This document shows positions 26,745-38,989 of a DNA stretch of 64,000 nucleotides, in pieces. Under the pieces are notes generated by a model. It saw only the letters and a list, made by a program, of their open reading frames with translations. It did no database searches and was not told the origin of the DNA. Positions within the stretch are counted from its first letter, which is position 1, and every line of letters begins with the position of its first letter. The DNA is from Nyssa sinensis (lineage: Eukaryota > Streptophyta > Magnoliopsida > Cornales > Nyssaceae), in the NCBI GenBank assembly GCA_008638375.1, contig VIRR01000578.1, positions 1-64,000 on the forward strand, read 5' to 3'. The position numbers and the translations under genes were made by a program.

Positions 26745-26756
26745 GCTCTGATACCA
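26745..26756 (-). other. Extra primer-binding-site copy embedded in the 5' LTR
   Basis: TGGTATCAGAGC on the minus strand, identical to the functional site 125 bases away and at the same place as the copy in the 3' LTR. An RNA starting in this LTR would therefore contain the site in its U5 part as well as after the LTR. Confidence 0.85.
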
Positions 26757-29424
26757 CGTTATCACGCCCCAAATTCCAGCGAACCCGAGGCGTGAGTAAC
26801 GAGACAAAAAGAAATAAAATAATAAAGGAATAAAAGATAATTAAGGACGATCTCATACATTCTACATGCTGTTTTGATACATACATAAGGTCTGGTCCAT
26901 TGGTTCACAACATACAAAATAAAATACAGTCTCGGGCTTATGCCCTTACACAATATCAAAAGCGCCCCTTGGGCCCAACATAATCCCCAATCAGACCGTC
27001 TCTATGTTTCGTACAGCTGGGACATCATCTGAAATGTTTGCCCCACTAAAGGGGTCAGCTCAACATGCTGGTACAATATAATGCTAATGCAAGAAACAAA
27101 ACTAAGGTCGTGGCATGTGCAAGTGTACAGTTATTTCTATATGGCATTCGATATCATGATGGCAGTATATAAACAGTATACAGTATATGAGTAGTATGCG
27201 TGACACACCCATGCAACTCTATGCCACCCATGTCTCATGATACGGTCATTCTCTGCTGGCATGAGTACCGCCACTTATGTCTCGCTTCACGGTCCGGAAT
27301 CCGTTAGGCTCGCAAGTACCTAATAGCCGATTTTGGGTTTTTCACCACAGGATCTGCACCCTCATAATGCAAAGCACCAAGTGCTTACCCACGCCATGTC
27401 CAAGGAATCACACTATGCCAAAATGCTCTGATCTCATCATGTCATAATGCAATCTCAATGATGCATCTCATTCATACATAAAATATGCTTTCAAGTACAT
27501 ATCTTATAATGTCAACAGTTCTCCAAGCATGTGATTCACTACACTAACCCATTCAATATACACATAATCATCTTCCACATCATCACCCAACATCAGCAAG
27601 ATAGCATGGAACACATAAGCATGTAAACATTCAAGCAACAAGTGAACAATCAAGGCAGCAAATCAAGTATTCCTAATCTTAATTCTATTTCTTACTTAGC
27701 ACAATATATCGTACCTGTAAATCGGTCTCAACTCAAGAAGTGCACTCGAGGTATGGTAGGATCACTGTGAAAATACTGAAGGTCAGAGCACCTTCTCCTT
27801 GCCCTTTCGCGTTCATATAAGCATAACAGGTAATTCAGTTCATTGTCATTTGGATTTATTCTATTCATCAAATTTTATGTCTTTAATTCATAAGTTTCTA
27901 TTTTGCTAATTTAGACTCCACTATTGAGTCCGGGACGTCGAAGAAACTAAGTTTAGGCTTTCGTAGAATTCAATTCGGACACCTGGGTTAAAAAGGGCAA
28001 AACAGTCATTTTGCACTTTACACGGGTCCTTACATTTCATGACCTCTTTTCACAAATCAGACTCCACGGTTGAGTCCGGAATGCTCGAGATAATAAAGTT
28101 TTACTATTTATTTACCTAATTCGAAGTTCATTTGACTGTATTTCAATTCAGGGGTATTTTGGTAATTTTATATGTTGCTACGTGTCTTTTATTTTTTGGG
28201 ACCCTGTCTCGTAAAATGGACCTCACCATTGGCCTCAGAATGGTCGAGATAGTCAAAATACACTAATGACTTGTCCCATTTGGACTCCGGGATATTTTAG
28301 AATATTTAATTAATTAATTAATTAAATTAATTAATTAATTAATATTTTATTATTATTTAATTCAGGTGGGTCAAAGTGTAATTTCTCCAAAGGTTAGGGG
28401 TTAAAGTGTAATTTTTGAAATCTGAGGGGTCAAATCAGAATTATTGAAAAAGTACAGGACAAAATGGTAATTTTCAGAAAGCTCAGGGGCAATTTTGTAA
28501 TTTGAAAACCCTTATCCCATATTCGGATAGCCAAACAGGGACTTATCTAGAACAGGGATAGGATATCCCTGTTCCTATTTCAATTTAAAAATTTTTTTAA
28601 TTTCTTTTATCCGTAACCAAACGCCCCAATTTAGTTTTTAATTTAAAACCAGTGAGCGACACGTGGCAGGGGCAGGTCAGCCCAAGCCCGACTCGACCCG
28701 AACCGAACCCGGATCCGGACCCGAACAGTCCTCATCTCCCCCCCATTTTTTCGGTAGGGTTCCGGTGGGTCTCCGGTCACCTTTTCCGGTCTCGTCGCCG
28801 GAAACTGCAAAAATCAAGTTTTTAAACTTGATTTTTCTTGGTGTTTTCAAAGCCATTTTCAATCCTAAACTAACCCACAATGTTTTTAAAACATTATAAC
28901 ATAATTTGGGGCCATTTAAACGGAGTGAATCTACCTCATGTCTTTCCCTCTCAGTTTTCCGGCCGACTGTCAAACCTCCATTTTTATGGCTTTCGAATCA
29001 TTGTTTTCCTCCCATTCTGATCCTAAAGGTTTCCTGTGTTCAAGAGGAACACTTCCTCATGATCTTAGCAAGTTTTTTAAACACAAAACCCCTAAAACCT
29101 GATTATTGCCCCCAACCTGTAACCCTCATTTTCTCTCTCATTTCTCAACCATTTTGGTTGATTCTTGTCCCTAAATTCTCCATATTTCAAGCTCTTTCTA
29201 GCCCTATATTCAAAATGAATTAATTATGCAAGAAAAATTTTAAAACAGAAGGTGGCTTACCTTGGTTTCGGTTCTCTCTCTCTCTAGCCGTGTGTCTCCT
29301 TTCTCCTCCTTGTCTAAGCCTGATTCAAGCTCCAAGGTGCCTTAGCTCAGCCTCTCCCTTCTTTTCTGATTTCTTCTCTAAACAGACACCTCACATACAC
29401 ACATACGGATGCACATATATTTCC

Positions 29425-29473
<49 letters not shown>

Positions 29474-29623
29474 AGACCAACCACCCTCTGGCCAGACCTG
29501 CACCTCCCACATCTTGAATTCCACTTACACACACCAATTCAAACCATGCCCCTTTGAGTGTGTAACACTCAATACACACTCACACACACACGGCACACAC
29601 ATCACACATAGTGCATTGTGCAC

Positions 29624-29660
<37 letters not shown>

Positions 29661-29763
29661 TACACATATTCTCTAAATCAGGTTTTTAATTATGTATATA
29701 TTATACATACATGCACATACACCGTACACATAGTTATACACATACAATACACATATTGCACTC

Positions 29764-29766
<3 letters not shown>

Positions 29767-29822
<56 letters not shown>

Positions 29823-29835
29823 GTAATAATAATAG
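29767..29835. repeat. (TAA)n microsatellite in the 5' LTR
   Basis: A run of TAA/AAT triplets with one TAG interruption. The 3' LTR copy at about 21226-21260 has roughly half as many units. Because LTRs are identical at insertion, the length difference arose since this element inserted. Confidence 0.9.
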
Positions 29836-30268
29836 TTCTAATAATAAAATAAATAACCACGAAAATTTTATATAAAAAAAAAATTTTTCGGGTTATTACA
29901 TTCTCAACCATTTAACCTCATTCTTTTTGCAAAACAATCTCTACAATATGCTCTTTAAGCCTCAATGCATCAAATAAATTATCATGCCTTTAAAAAAATA
30001 AAATAGGAAGGTTCACTTACGGGTTTTCTGAATTTTCTCTCTCTAGCCGTGCCTTCTTTCACCCTCTTGTTCCGAGCTCAAACCAGGCTTCAAACTCTCT
30101 CTCAGAACTCTATTTCTCTCTCTCCCTTTCTGTTTCTTTCCTTCTCTTCTCTTCCTACCCGAGACCACACTTGTACACACACACATCAAATCTCTCACGT
30201 CTCTCCCTCACAGCCACTATCCTTGACCTCCTCTCCACCGTTCAGCCACCTTTTGCTTCCCCCCAAAT

Positions 30269-30295
30269 GCAGCTTTGCATTTAATGCAAAGCTGC
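30269..30295. promoter_or_regulatory. Perfect 27-bp palindrome in the LTR leader (family A, outer copy)
   Basis: Two 13-base arms, GCAGCTTTGCATT and its complement, surround one central base. It lies next to the (TA)n tract at about 30320-30345 that acts as TATA region on the minus strand, just downstream of it in the transcription direction. The same palindrome is at the same place in the solo LTR at 58633-58659. It could be a protein-binding site (it contains the ATGCAAA octamer-like word) or an RNA hairpin at the start of the leader. Confidence 0.7.
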
Positions 30296-30307
30296 TCCTA
30301 TATACCT

Positions 30308-30343
<36 letters not shown>

Positions 30344-30386
30344 CATCATCACACACACTAATCTCACACATTGCCAACCAGTTGCC

Positions 30387-33300
30387 TGTCACGACCCGAA
30401 ACCCACTCTGTGAGGATCTCGGATTGCAACCGCCGCCTTCAGGCCCGGGAGCCTGAGGGCAAGGCAAAACATGGGCGACGGTATCGAATAGCGGTGCGGC
30501 CTTGATTTGCGGAAGCGTGAAAACCCTTTTCTTTTTTTTTTTCTTTTTTTTTAAAATCTTTAAAAAAAACTTTCGCACAGCCGTCCGGTACTGTCGCTCT
30601 TCATAGCGGTACACATGAATAATCACATCAGAGCATACTAAAAATTAAAGTCTTATACATGATACATATTCGAATGCCTCAAGGGCTTAAGTACATATGT
30701 GGTTGCCTCTTGGGCTTAATTACATAATTGTCCAAAAGTACGACATCAAAATTCAACCAACCATAGGCCCTAATACTTCCCAAAATATCTCCAGAATCCT
30801 AATGGAGCTGCCTATCATTCCTCCCCAAATTGGGCAAGGGTCCACCCATCGTCATCACCTGAAAAATGTTAGGGAATGGGGTGAGCTTCGAAAAGCCCAG
30901 TGAGTAATTCTAACATCTGTCATGGGTTTCAATTGGTAGTGGTTTCGCACGTGAGAATTTTGTAAAATACTCACTACCAATTGCTCGTATACTTGGAACA
31001 TAGAGTACATGCATTCTTTAAACAATGGCTTTGAAACATTACAGTATTCAAGCTAATTTGTACTTTCGGAATAAAGTATATGAATTTCAAATCATGTAAA
31101 TATGCATGGTGAAAATGAGGAAAAAGCCTGCTTCCATTTTCAACACACACCTTATCACTTTCATTAACAGAATCCGTTTCGAACCAGATTCCCATTTTAC
31201 TTTTCGTGGAGATATCTCATATGTCTAGGGGATTAGATCCTGCTACCTGGCATTTATTCGTATCGTAGTTGGGTTCCTAAGAAACCCGATAGAAATCCGT
31301 GGTGCTTATGTACAATTTATCTTGCATTTAAAAGCATTTAACCCATAACTCCTTCATGTGGATGCATTTAAAAGCATTCAAAACATACAGTTCATAATGT
31401 CATGATAGGGTATTGAAATACGTGAAACATGTAAATTCAGGATATATAATAACATTTGAAATCGAAATTTTAGACATGCCGAAGTATATCTCAAAGAACA
31501 GTAATAAATTATTCAGGAAGCATGTCATAACAGAATATTTAAAACGGAATTGTGTAAAAACAGAATTTGATATTTAAAACATCATTCAAATCCGTGGAAT
31601 TAAATCTCCACTTCAAATATGAGGTTACTCACCTTGATTCCCCGGGTTTGCACTACTGGTGGGCTTTTCCCTTCCCTTTGTATTTCCTAAGAAAATTATA
31701 AAGAACTCGTTAACTTCACATTTACCTTAAATCGTTACCTATTCATGCTCTTTCATTTAATTTTAGGCCTGACGTATCCTAACTTCCTAGGATTGGTCTT
31801 ACTAGTCAACTTGTGGTGACTTGATGAGTTTTATTTTTCACGTGACTAAATTTTCAGTACCTATTTTGGTGTTATGGACTTCACCGTTGGGTTTGGAATG
31901 TCCGACATAGTCAAGATAGACTATCTTTTAGTTTCATTTGGGCTTCGGGTACCATAGGGGTAGTTTGGTCATTTCGCGCGTCATATTTTTCAGAGTCCCG
32001 TCTCGTGAACCGGACCTCACCGTTGATCTCAGAAGTGTCAAGATAATAAGAATGCACTAATAACTCGTCTTATTTGGACATCGGGCATATTGGGGCAATT
32101 TGGTAATTTACACTTTATCGTGTCTTAATTTTTTGGGGTCCCATCTCATGAAACGGACCCCACCGTTGGGTTCAGAATGTCCAAAATAGTAAAAATCCAC
32201 TATTCGTTTACTTTATTCGGACTCCGTTTGACTTGTTTGAGGACTAGGGGCAATTTCGTAATTTTAGTATTTAAATATTATTAATTTAATATTAATTTAT
32301 TTTAAAGTGGGCCACAGTGGAATTTCATAAAATTTTCGGGGTCAAATTCCAATTTCCCTAACTTCCGGACTGAACCAGTGGGTTCAGTTGCATTGGAACT
32401 GAACCGGTCCGGTTTTGACTGAACTAACCAGTTCAATTTGGTTAAACACATAAAGCTGACGTCACGATGACGTCAGCCCTGATTTTTAAATTTAAAACCA
32501 ACCAAAACGTCGCCGTTCTAATAATTCGGTGGACTTGGTCTCGTCCTGACACGTGTCCGAGTTAACCCGTCTGACTCGATCTAAATGGCGAGTCCACTCG
32601 GTCGTCTTCTTCACGTTTTTTACCAGTGTTGCCCTAATTCCGAATTTCTTTCCTTTCTATTTCGTGTGTTTTGAAACACTGATTCTCTCTGTTCTTAGTT
32701 GATACACATTCCTAAGGGTTTGGCCTACATCTTGGCATTCATTTGAGGTCGCGTAGCTAATCCAAATGCTCGGTCTAAGACATGATAGCCGAACTGGATA
32801 ATTTGACAATAAACCCTCATCTCGCAACCATTTTCAATGGGGTTGGGTTCTGTGTGATCCTTAGGGCATGGGGGTTCCTTTCCTATTCTCAAAGTCGAGC
32901 TTAGAAGTGTCAAACAAGAATTAGGTTTCACGACCGTAACCTGCAACTTGATATTAAGGGCTCATTTCTTAGGTTTCAAGGTCGTGGGTTAGTGGTTTAG
33001 GAACCCTAATGAGGTCTAGTTTAAGGCTAGATGACCCAGTTTAGGTTTTGTGCAAGTCGATTCAGACCTGCATAATCCGAGGTCTATCAATGGCGGTTTG
33101 CTTACGGGTTGGTGGTTTGGGGCAGTTTTCTGGGTCCAAATCAATCACAAGCAACCCAGTTTTTCAAGTTAAATTGTTACACATGCAATAACAGATCCTA
33201 ATGCTATAAAACAGTAGCTAAACAGTAGGAAAATTTCTTTTTAAAAAGTTTGAACTCTAACCTTGAACAGTGATCTCTCCCTCACGGCTGTGCTCAAATA

Positions 33301-34038
33301 GAGGCTTCAAGGGTTGGATTTGGTCCTTCACGTGCAGTCCTTGGCTTCCTCAAGCTCCTTCAATGGCTCACCAAATGCATATACAACTTGTGTATCTCTC
33401 ACTCTCTCTCTAGGATTCTCTCTCTCTCTCTCTCCACTTTCTCTCTCTATAAAACAGTGTACTACCTTCAAATTCAGATCTGATTTTTCTCCATGCATAT
33501 ATGGAGATTGTATATACATATCAAGTCTTCTCTTGATGTTTCATCTCCCCAAATGCATGATTGTATTGCATGCAATTTGGTTGGGAGGGAGGTGTAATCA
33601 TGGGGTGAGGGTCATGATGGCTAGGGCTTAGGATGATGCATGCTGAGGTGTTGCATGCTTGTCCATTGGCCACTTTGGGGAATGGTCAAATCTGAATGGT
33701 ATTTAAATATATATCTTTGCACATATATACACAAAAGTGCTCCTAGCCTAGATGGTAATTTTTTGGTAAAACAGATTCTGCCTAGTTTGGTCAAGGGATC
33801 AAATCCTCTTGGCCACATTTTTTTGGTCCTTTTTCCATATTTCGGGCTTAGGCCCTGTTTGGCTGCGCATTAATGCAGTTTCACTATTTCCTACTTAACT
33901 TTTATTCTGTAACTTATTTTTCGACGCCGTTTCTTCTGGTCAACTCCTAATTAGGTTAGCTTCTTAATTATTCTTTATGTTTGGTTCAAATAAATGATTA
34001 GTAACTAATCATTACTTAATCAGGGTCGGGGTGTTACA
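30387..34038 (-). mobile_element. Solo LTR, family B, inserted in the outer family-A LTR
   Basis: The plus strand runs from TGTCACGACCCGAAACCCAC (30387) to CGGGGTGTTACA (34038), i.e. TGTAACACCCCG...GTCGTGACA on the minus strand, 3652 bp. The direct repeat TTGCC flanks it perfectly (30382-30386 and 34039-34043). No primer site or polypurine tract is present. It is related to the truncated LTR at 57428-62133. The internal repeats (around 31870, 32010 and 32160) are the same type as in families A, D and E. Short open frames inside have no recognisable domain. Confidence 0.92.
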
Positions 34039-34309
34039 TTGCCCATCTAGTTTGGTTGCAAACACACACACACACACACACACGTCCAGTTACACACACA
34101 CACAGTGCACTGCCATATCTCCTTCCACATATCCATATACACATTCATGCACACATAATATTCTACACATACATACTATGTATATATATAATTCCAATGC
34201 ATCCAATTTTAATAATAATAATAACAATAATAATTTAATTAACCAAGAATAATAATCAATTAAATAAATAATGAAATAAAAAAAAAAATTTCCATGTCAT
34301 AACATTCCC

Positions 34310-34702
34310 AGGCCAAAATGAAACTTAAACAAAACATTCAACATCCTGAAGAAGCACAAAATGAAAATTAACCCATCAAAATGTACCTTCGGGATCACAG
34401 AGGGAAAATTATTGGGTTTCCTAGTTTCTCAGAGAGAAATTGAGGCACATCCTACCTAGATCAAGGCTCTAATTGATCTGAAATCTCCCAGAACTAAGAA
34501 AAATATTCAGTGACTAAATGAAAGAATAGTAGTACTGAATAGGTTAATTTCTAAATCAACGGATCGGTACCTCCTATTCTTTAAAGCTTGTAATTTTGAA
34601 ATCATACTGACAATACTCTTCCTTTGGATTTTGAAATAGTTTATCTTTTTTAGAGTAATTGAACGCATAATTGTTTGGAGATGATTTTCAGCTGGATATT
34701 AT

Positions 34703-34734
<32 letters not shown>

Positions 34735-34747
34735 AGAATTTTTTAGA
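34310..34747. other. Short spacer without gene, ending in a GA microsatellite
   Basis: Between the outer solo LTR and the truncated LTR of the next element. A (GA)n run at about 34702-34738 abuts the LTR truncation point. Nothing coding is seen. Confidence 0.5.
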
Positions 34748-35350
34748 GAATTCCTTGAGAACATGGCGTGGGTAAGCACATGGTGCTTTGCATTATGAGG
34801 GTGTAGATCCTGTGGTGAAAAACCCAAAATTGGCCATTGCATTGGTACTTCGAGCCATCGGGGAGTACCCGTAAATGAGACATGGGTGTGGCATAGAGTT
34901 GTGCATGGGTGTGGCATAGAGTTGTGCATGGGTGCGTCATGCATACCATTCATATATTACTGCGATGCTTGAATGTCATTTAGAAATAAATGTACACTTT
35001 GCACATGCCACGCCTTAGCTTTATTTCTGGCATTAGCATTTCATCATACCAGCAGTTGTGCTGACCCATTCGTGGGCAACATTTTCAGATGAGGATCCTC
35101 CAGCCACGTGAGACTCAGTGATGCCCTGATAGGGCGAAGCACGTGATACATTTGTGATCCATGAGACTTGTATTTTGTTATGTAAGGGCTTAAGCCCGAA
35201 AGACTGATGAACAATGTATTCGATGTTATTTTATGTATGGATGATGATGGACGCATGTTTAGTGAATTTAATTACTTTTGTCCTTTTATTTATTTTACTT
35301 TCTGTCTCGTCAGTCGCGTCTCGGGTTCGGTCAGAATTCGGGGCGTGACA
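34748..35350 (+). repeat. Truncated 5' LTR of the family-E element
   Basis: Homology with the 3' LTR starts at GAATTCCTTGAGAAC (34748; equivalent to about 42239) and ends at GGGGCGTGACA (35350). It carries an extra copy of a ~24-bp stretch (around 34885-34930) that the 3' LTR has once. Otherwise I count about four substitutions by eye. The palindrome GGGCTTAAGCCC is at 35186-35197. Roughly 2.2 kb of the LTR's 5' part is missing, including the promoter region, so this copy probably cannot be transcribed from its own LTR. Confidence 0.9.
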
Positions 35351-35353
35351 ACG

Positions 35354-35365
35354 TGGTGTCAGAGC
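35354..35365 (+). other. Primer-binding site of the family-E element, one mismatch
   Basis: TGGTGTCAGAGC follows the LTR end GGGGCGTGACA and spacer ACG. It differs at one base from the initiator tRNA-Met site TGGTATCAGAGC seen at 26620-26631. Confidence 0.85.
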
Positions 35366-36497
35366 ATAGGTTCGAATACCTAGAGACTGTGGGGTGTTGT
35401 TTAACACCATGAGACCCTAGAGAAGAAAATGAGACTTAGAGTGAACTGTTAGTAGCACGCGATAGGATTTTGTGTGTTATGTGATTATATGTGCATTTGA
35501 AGCATGATTGTTGTGATCACATGTTACTAGATGCTATGCTACGACATATGATCATGTGATTTAATGCAGTGAGAAGCATGACATATATATAAAGTGTGAG
35601 AAAATTTTGAAGTATATATATTATGACCTGTGACATGTACCGCCTGTTAAATGCTAGTCGTTGACAAGGACACGACTAAGGTTAGAAACTCAGGTCTATG
35701 TAGTAGGCTGTATATTTTATGGGATAGGCCGTATGCCTAGTTAGTTGAGGTGTGGGTTGTACACTTAGTTGTCTACATGGTAGACATTATGCCTAGTTAC
35801 TTAAGAGACAGGTTGTGAACCTGCTTGTTTACCTAGTTGACTGTTGTTTGTGGATTTTGGATGAGTGTGCTAGGTTAGTAACCAATTTTCATGGATTATA
35901 GTACTATGACTATGATATTTATACAGACTGGATTGGTCTCAGGTCTTGAGTTACGGTTGATGGATGGCGCCCCATCAGCCAGTAATGAAAGGAGCTGTGA
36001 TCCATGAAGGGTTATCACCTAGCTATAAAAGTAAGAGATAATAAAAGACACATCAAACCTTAAAATGCTAGAATAAGGATTTGGACTTGTGGAACCCTTT
36101 TGTATATAGATGGATACTTAGAGTGTTTCTCTTTAGATTTTTAAAGATGTTCTGGTGTTAAACCCTGGTTGTGGAGAGATGTATTGTTTGGATAGTGTTC
36201 ACTGGGAGTTAAACCTTACTAGTGTTCAACTGTTTAAGTATACGTGTGTTACATTGTTTAGATAAAATCCTTCTTAGTAGAGGGTTATGTTAGAACTCGG
36301 TGTAAATTGTCTAGTATAACCCACGGGTGGTGGTGATTGACATTAGTTATGTAGGTATTGATCAGGCAAGTTTGTCATGACATATTGTGGTTGTTACTTC
36401 AAAATAGTGAAGTGTTGACAGGTACCTACTTAATGTTCTTTTAACACAAGTGTCTAAAAATGGGGTATTAATTTTTCTTTTCTTTGAACTTGTAGAC

Positions 36498-37730
36498 ATG
36501 CCACCGAGACAAGCTACTCCCAGACCTATACCACCTGGACACGATGAGCCTAGGACCACTGTACCACCGTGGCATAGTTGGCCCCGAGCTGCTGCTTCTG
36601 CAGATGGTACAGCCGAGGAGGCCGTCACTTTTACACCTGCTCTAATGGAGGTAGGGCAGACTAGTGGTTCTGGGGACATAGCGACCATTATGCGGGAATG
36701 CCTTCACACTATACAGGAGGTAGTAACGAGAGCGGTCAGGGCTGAGACAGAGTTGGCCGAGCTTAGAGGAGTCAGAGAACCCCAGACCTAGAGCGGGGCG
36801 ACTCCAGCACAGATCCCTAGGTCTACCCCGATATACACTGGTAAGAGACCATTGAAGAGGTTTCGAGCTCGTGCTTCTTCTGCACAGATATCTATACCCG
36901 CCCAGACTCGCACTGGTAGGAGACCACCTAAAAGGTTTCGGGCTGGTACTTCTTCCACATCCACATCCACATCCCAAGGGACCATTACTTGTTTTTGTTG
37001 TAGACAGCCTGGCCACAAGATGGCCACTTGTCCTTTGAGGGATCCCAGCCTGAGACAGAGGATCGAGTCTAGTCAGGAGTCATTTCCATCACCAGCACAG
37101 GGTTAAGGACAGGGGACTCCACGACTTTGTTTTGTATGCCACCAGGCTGGCCATGTCAGGGCCAATTGTCCTCAGAGGCCGATTTCCCAGGACTTAGAGA
37201 AGCCACATTTCTATCAGTATACCCAAGTTCCTCTGCCACGGCCACTATTGGGTCAGGGACCTCCGACACCGTATTTTCAGCATGCACCTACAGTATTGAG
37301 TGTCAGGACTCTCAGTGAGAGGGGTGATAGGCAGGACCAGACCACTCGGAGTGGCGTTATACAGTAGCCAGCCTAGAGTCACCTATTTTTTTTGGACCTT
37401 CAGAGCCTTGAGGTACATTTTCTTATGTTTAACTTATGGACTAGCATATCGACAGACCATAGTGCATCTCATTCATTCATATTCACCATGTGCCATGACG
37501 TTAGGGGTAGAGTGATGCTGACAAGAATCTGGAGAGATTACTCAATAAATGTAGCTGACTGCATACCTTATTTGGATTCTTCATCTTATTTGATGCGTCT
37601 AGTATTGGTATTATGTTGGAGATAGATCGGTTCTTTACACTTTAGACCAGTATAGGCTGCTACAGGGGAAGAGAGATAATGTGTACTCCTGAGGGAGGTA
37701 CTTTCCTTGTTTCATGGGGTGTCCGTAAAT
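36498..37730 (+). pseudogene. Degraded gag and protease of the family-E element
   Basis: An ATG at 36498 opens MPPRQATPRP, matching the MPPRR start in the autonomous element, and runs to a stop at 36789-36791. Between the words ATIMRECLHT and ELAELRGVRE about 150 codons of the gag core are missing compared with the chromovirus at 18074-29900. Two CCHC knuckles follow in separate frames (CFCCRQPGHKMATC near 36990; CFVCHQAGHVRANC near 37129). Past 37400 a protease relic reads DHSASHSFI where the intact protein has DSGASHSFI, so the catalytic D-S/T-G is lost. Several stops and frame changes rule out a functional product. Confidence 0.85.
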
Positions 37731-38989
37731 CCTTCTTAATTTGACTTTATTGTGGGTTAAGAGAGGTTAGACTTTAAGTTGAATTGGGATTGGTTGGATT
37801 GCATGATTAGATGAGTGCTTGTTACCTTAGTTTGTAAAATTGTACAAGGTGTGGTGTGCTTGATTATTGATGATCTGGGATTCAATGCTTGCCTTTATAC
37901 AGTATAACGAATGAGGTTAAATAGTAGACTGTATGTTTGTTGTCTATGAGATAGGCTATGAGCCTGAATATCCGTAGGGATTGGGAATCTGCCTGGTTAC
38001 CTGTACAACAGACTATGTACTTATTTTATGTATATGTGTATTCCTGGAATGAAATTTTATACTGGGTGCTGAAGTAGTAAGCTACGTATTAGCTATTAAA
38101 TGTTGTACTTTTACTCTATATAAGCATGCTAGTTTAGTGACTGTTATGGTACTTTGATTATGACTTCATTTTTTTTTTTATATACACAGACTGGTTGTTA
38201 TAAATGCATGTATAGAAAAATGCTTAAACATGTTTGTATGTGTGCGTTGATACATGTGTGTGAAAATTGATATATGTTCGTAAGGGAAATTGGTAGAGAG
38301 TGTCACTAATATTTTGTTCTTCTGAACCTTGGTATATTGACTTAAGTTTCATGATTAGAGTACATAAACAACACAGTCTACATTTGTATACCCAATCGAT
38401 ATATGCGTACATAAAATGGATAGGCTAGTCCTTATTAGTACATGACACTTAATCTCGGTTATATATAGACTAAGGTGGGAGATGGTAGCTTTACTTTTAG
38501 ATTGTACTATTGATGTCTTGTGGGTAATTTGGGTACTTAGAAAATACTGGATGATAGATTGCATTGTGGTACAGATGATGCGTATTTATACCATTGGGGT
38601 AAATCACTAGGTGATTTCATGGGTTAATTTGAGGTGGGTTAGATGACATAGCATGTGTGAGAGACCTTGGGGTATCTTTGTGATCAGTGAGAATTTCCTT
38701 TACTTTTTATTGTGTTGAGTTGATGAGATAAGTCGTGATACTTGGATGGAAATTGAGAGGGAGTGGCATTGATGAGCCAATGTGTTTTGAGGATTTCATT
38801 ATGTGCTATGCCATGTGGAGTGAGTCGTTACAGATGGGATTAACACCAGACCATAGCAGGGAGTGTGGAGATGTCTGCACACCGTTGCACGCCTACCGGT
38901 GAGGCGAAGCCTACGGGGGAGATGGTAATGGGAGGAGGTAATGCATTCCACATCGCCTGGCTGAGGGAGAGGTGAGTGATCCATAGGTA
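37731..38989. other. Non-coding filler where RT and RNase H should be
   Basis: The stretch has no coding domain in any frame. It resembles the leader of the same element (35650-36400): both carry degenerate words such as GTAGRCTGTAT, GATAGGC and ATGCCTAG. It may be leader sequence copied into the body or unrelated filler. Confidence 0.45.

Larger units (their letters stand above)
18074..29900 (-). mobile_element. Nearly complete Ty3/gypsy chromovirus, Tekay/Del-like, with long LTRs
   Basis: The order on the minus strand is 5' LTR (29900 to 26635), primer-binding site (26620-26631), gag-pol (about 26264 to 21391), polypurine tract (21338-21326) and 3' LTR (21325 to 18074). Domain order is gag, two CCHC knuckles, protease, reverse transcriptase, RNase H, integrase, then a chromodomain-like tail, which is the chromovirus order; 3.2-kb LTRs and a tRNA-iMet primer site fit the Tekay/Del group. 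Flanking bases are TTTTC on the left and TTCTC on the right, a 5-bp target duplication with one mismatch. It sits inside the family-A LTR in the same orientation. Defects are an in-frame TAG near the end of pol and probable frame breaks near the gag start. Confidence 0.93.
26635..29900 (-). repeat. 5' LTR of the chromovirus (family D)
   Basis: It is 3266 bp, from TGTCACGCCCCGAATTCC (26635) to GGGTTATTACA (29900). Like the 3' LTR it carries the 125-bp terminal duplication (second terminus at 26760, here TA instead of TG) with an embedded primer-site copy at 26745-26756. Differences from the 3' LTR include a shorter AATT run near 28305, a shorter CT run (about 29430-29470) and a much longer TAA run (about 29767-29835). 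The splice-like sites of the 3' LTR are all present at equivalent positions. Confidence 0.93.
15752..34304 (-). mobile_element. Outer solo LTR, family A, split by two later insertions
   Basis: The left end TGTCACGCCCTGAATTCC starts at 15752 and the right end ATGTCATAACA stops at 34304; both are bordered by the perfect repeat TTCCC (15747-15751 and 34305-34309). Its own sequence is 15752-18073, 29901-30386 and 34044-34304, about 3.06 kb after removing duplicated target bases. This agrees with the 3071-bp uninterrupted copy at 58295-61365. No primer-binding site or polypurine tract borders it. The chromovirus at 18074-29900 and the solo LTR at 30387-34038 interrupt it, so it is the oldest layer. 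Confidence 0.9.

Noticed and set aside
30049..30456. 135-codon frame
   Set aside because: It crosses the boundary between two different LTRs at 30387 and consists of CT- and CA-rich repeats.
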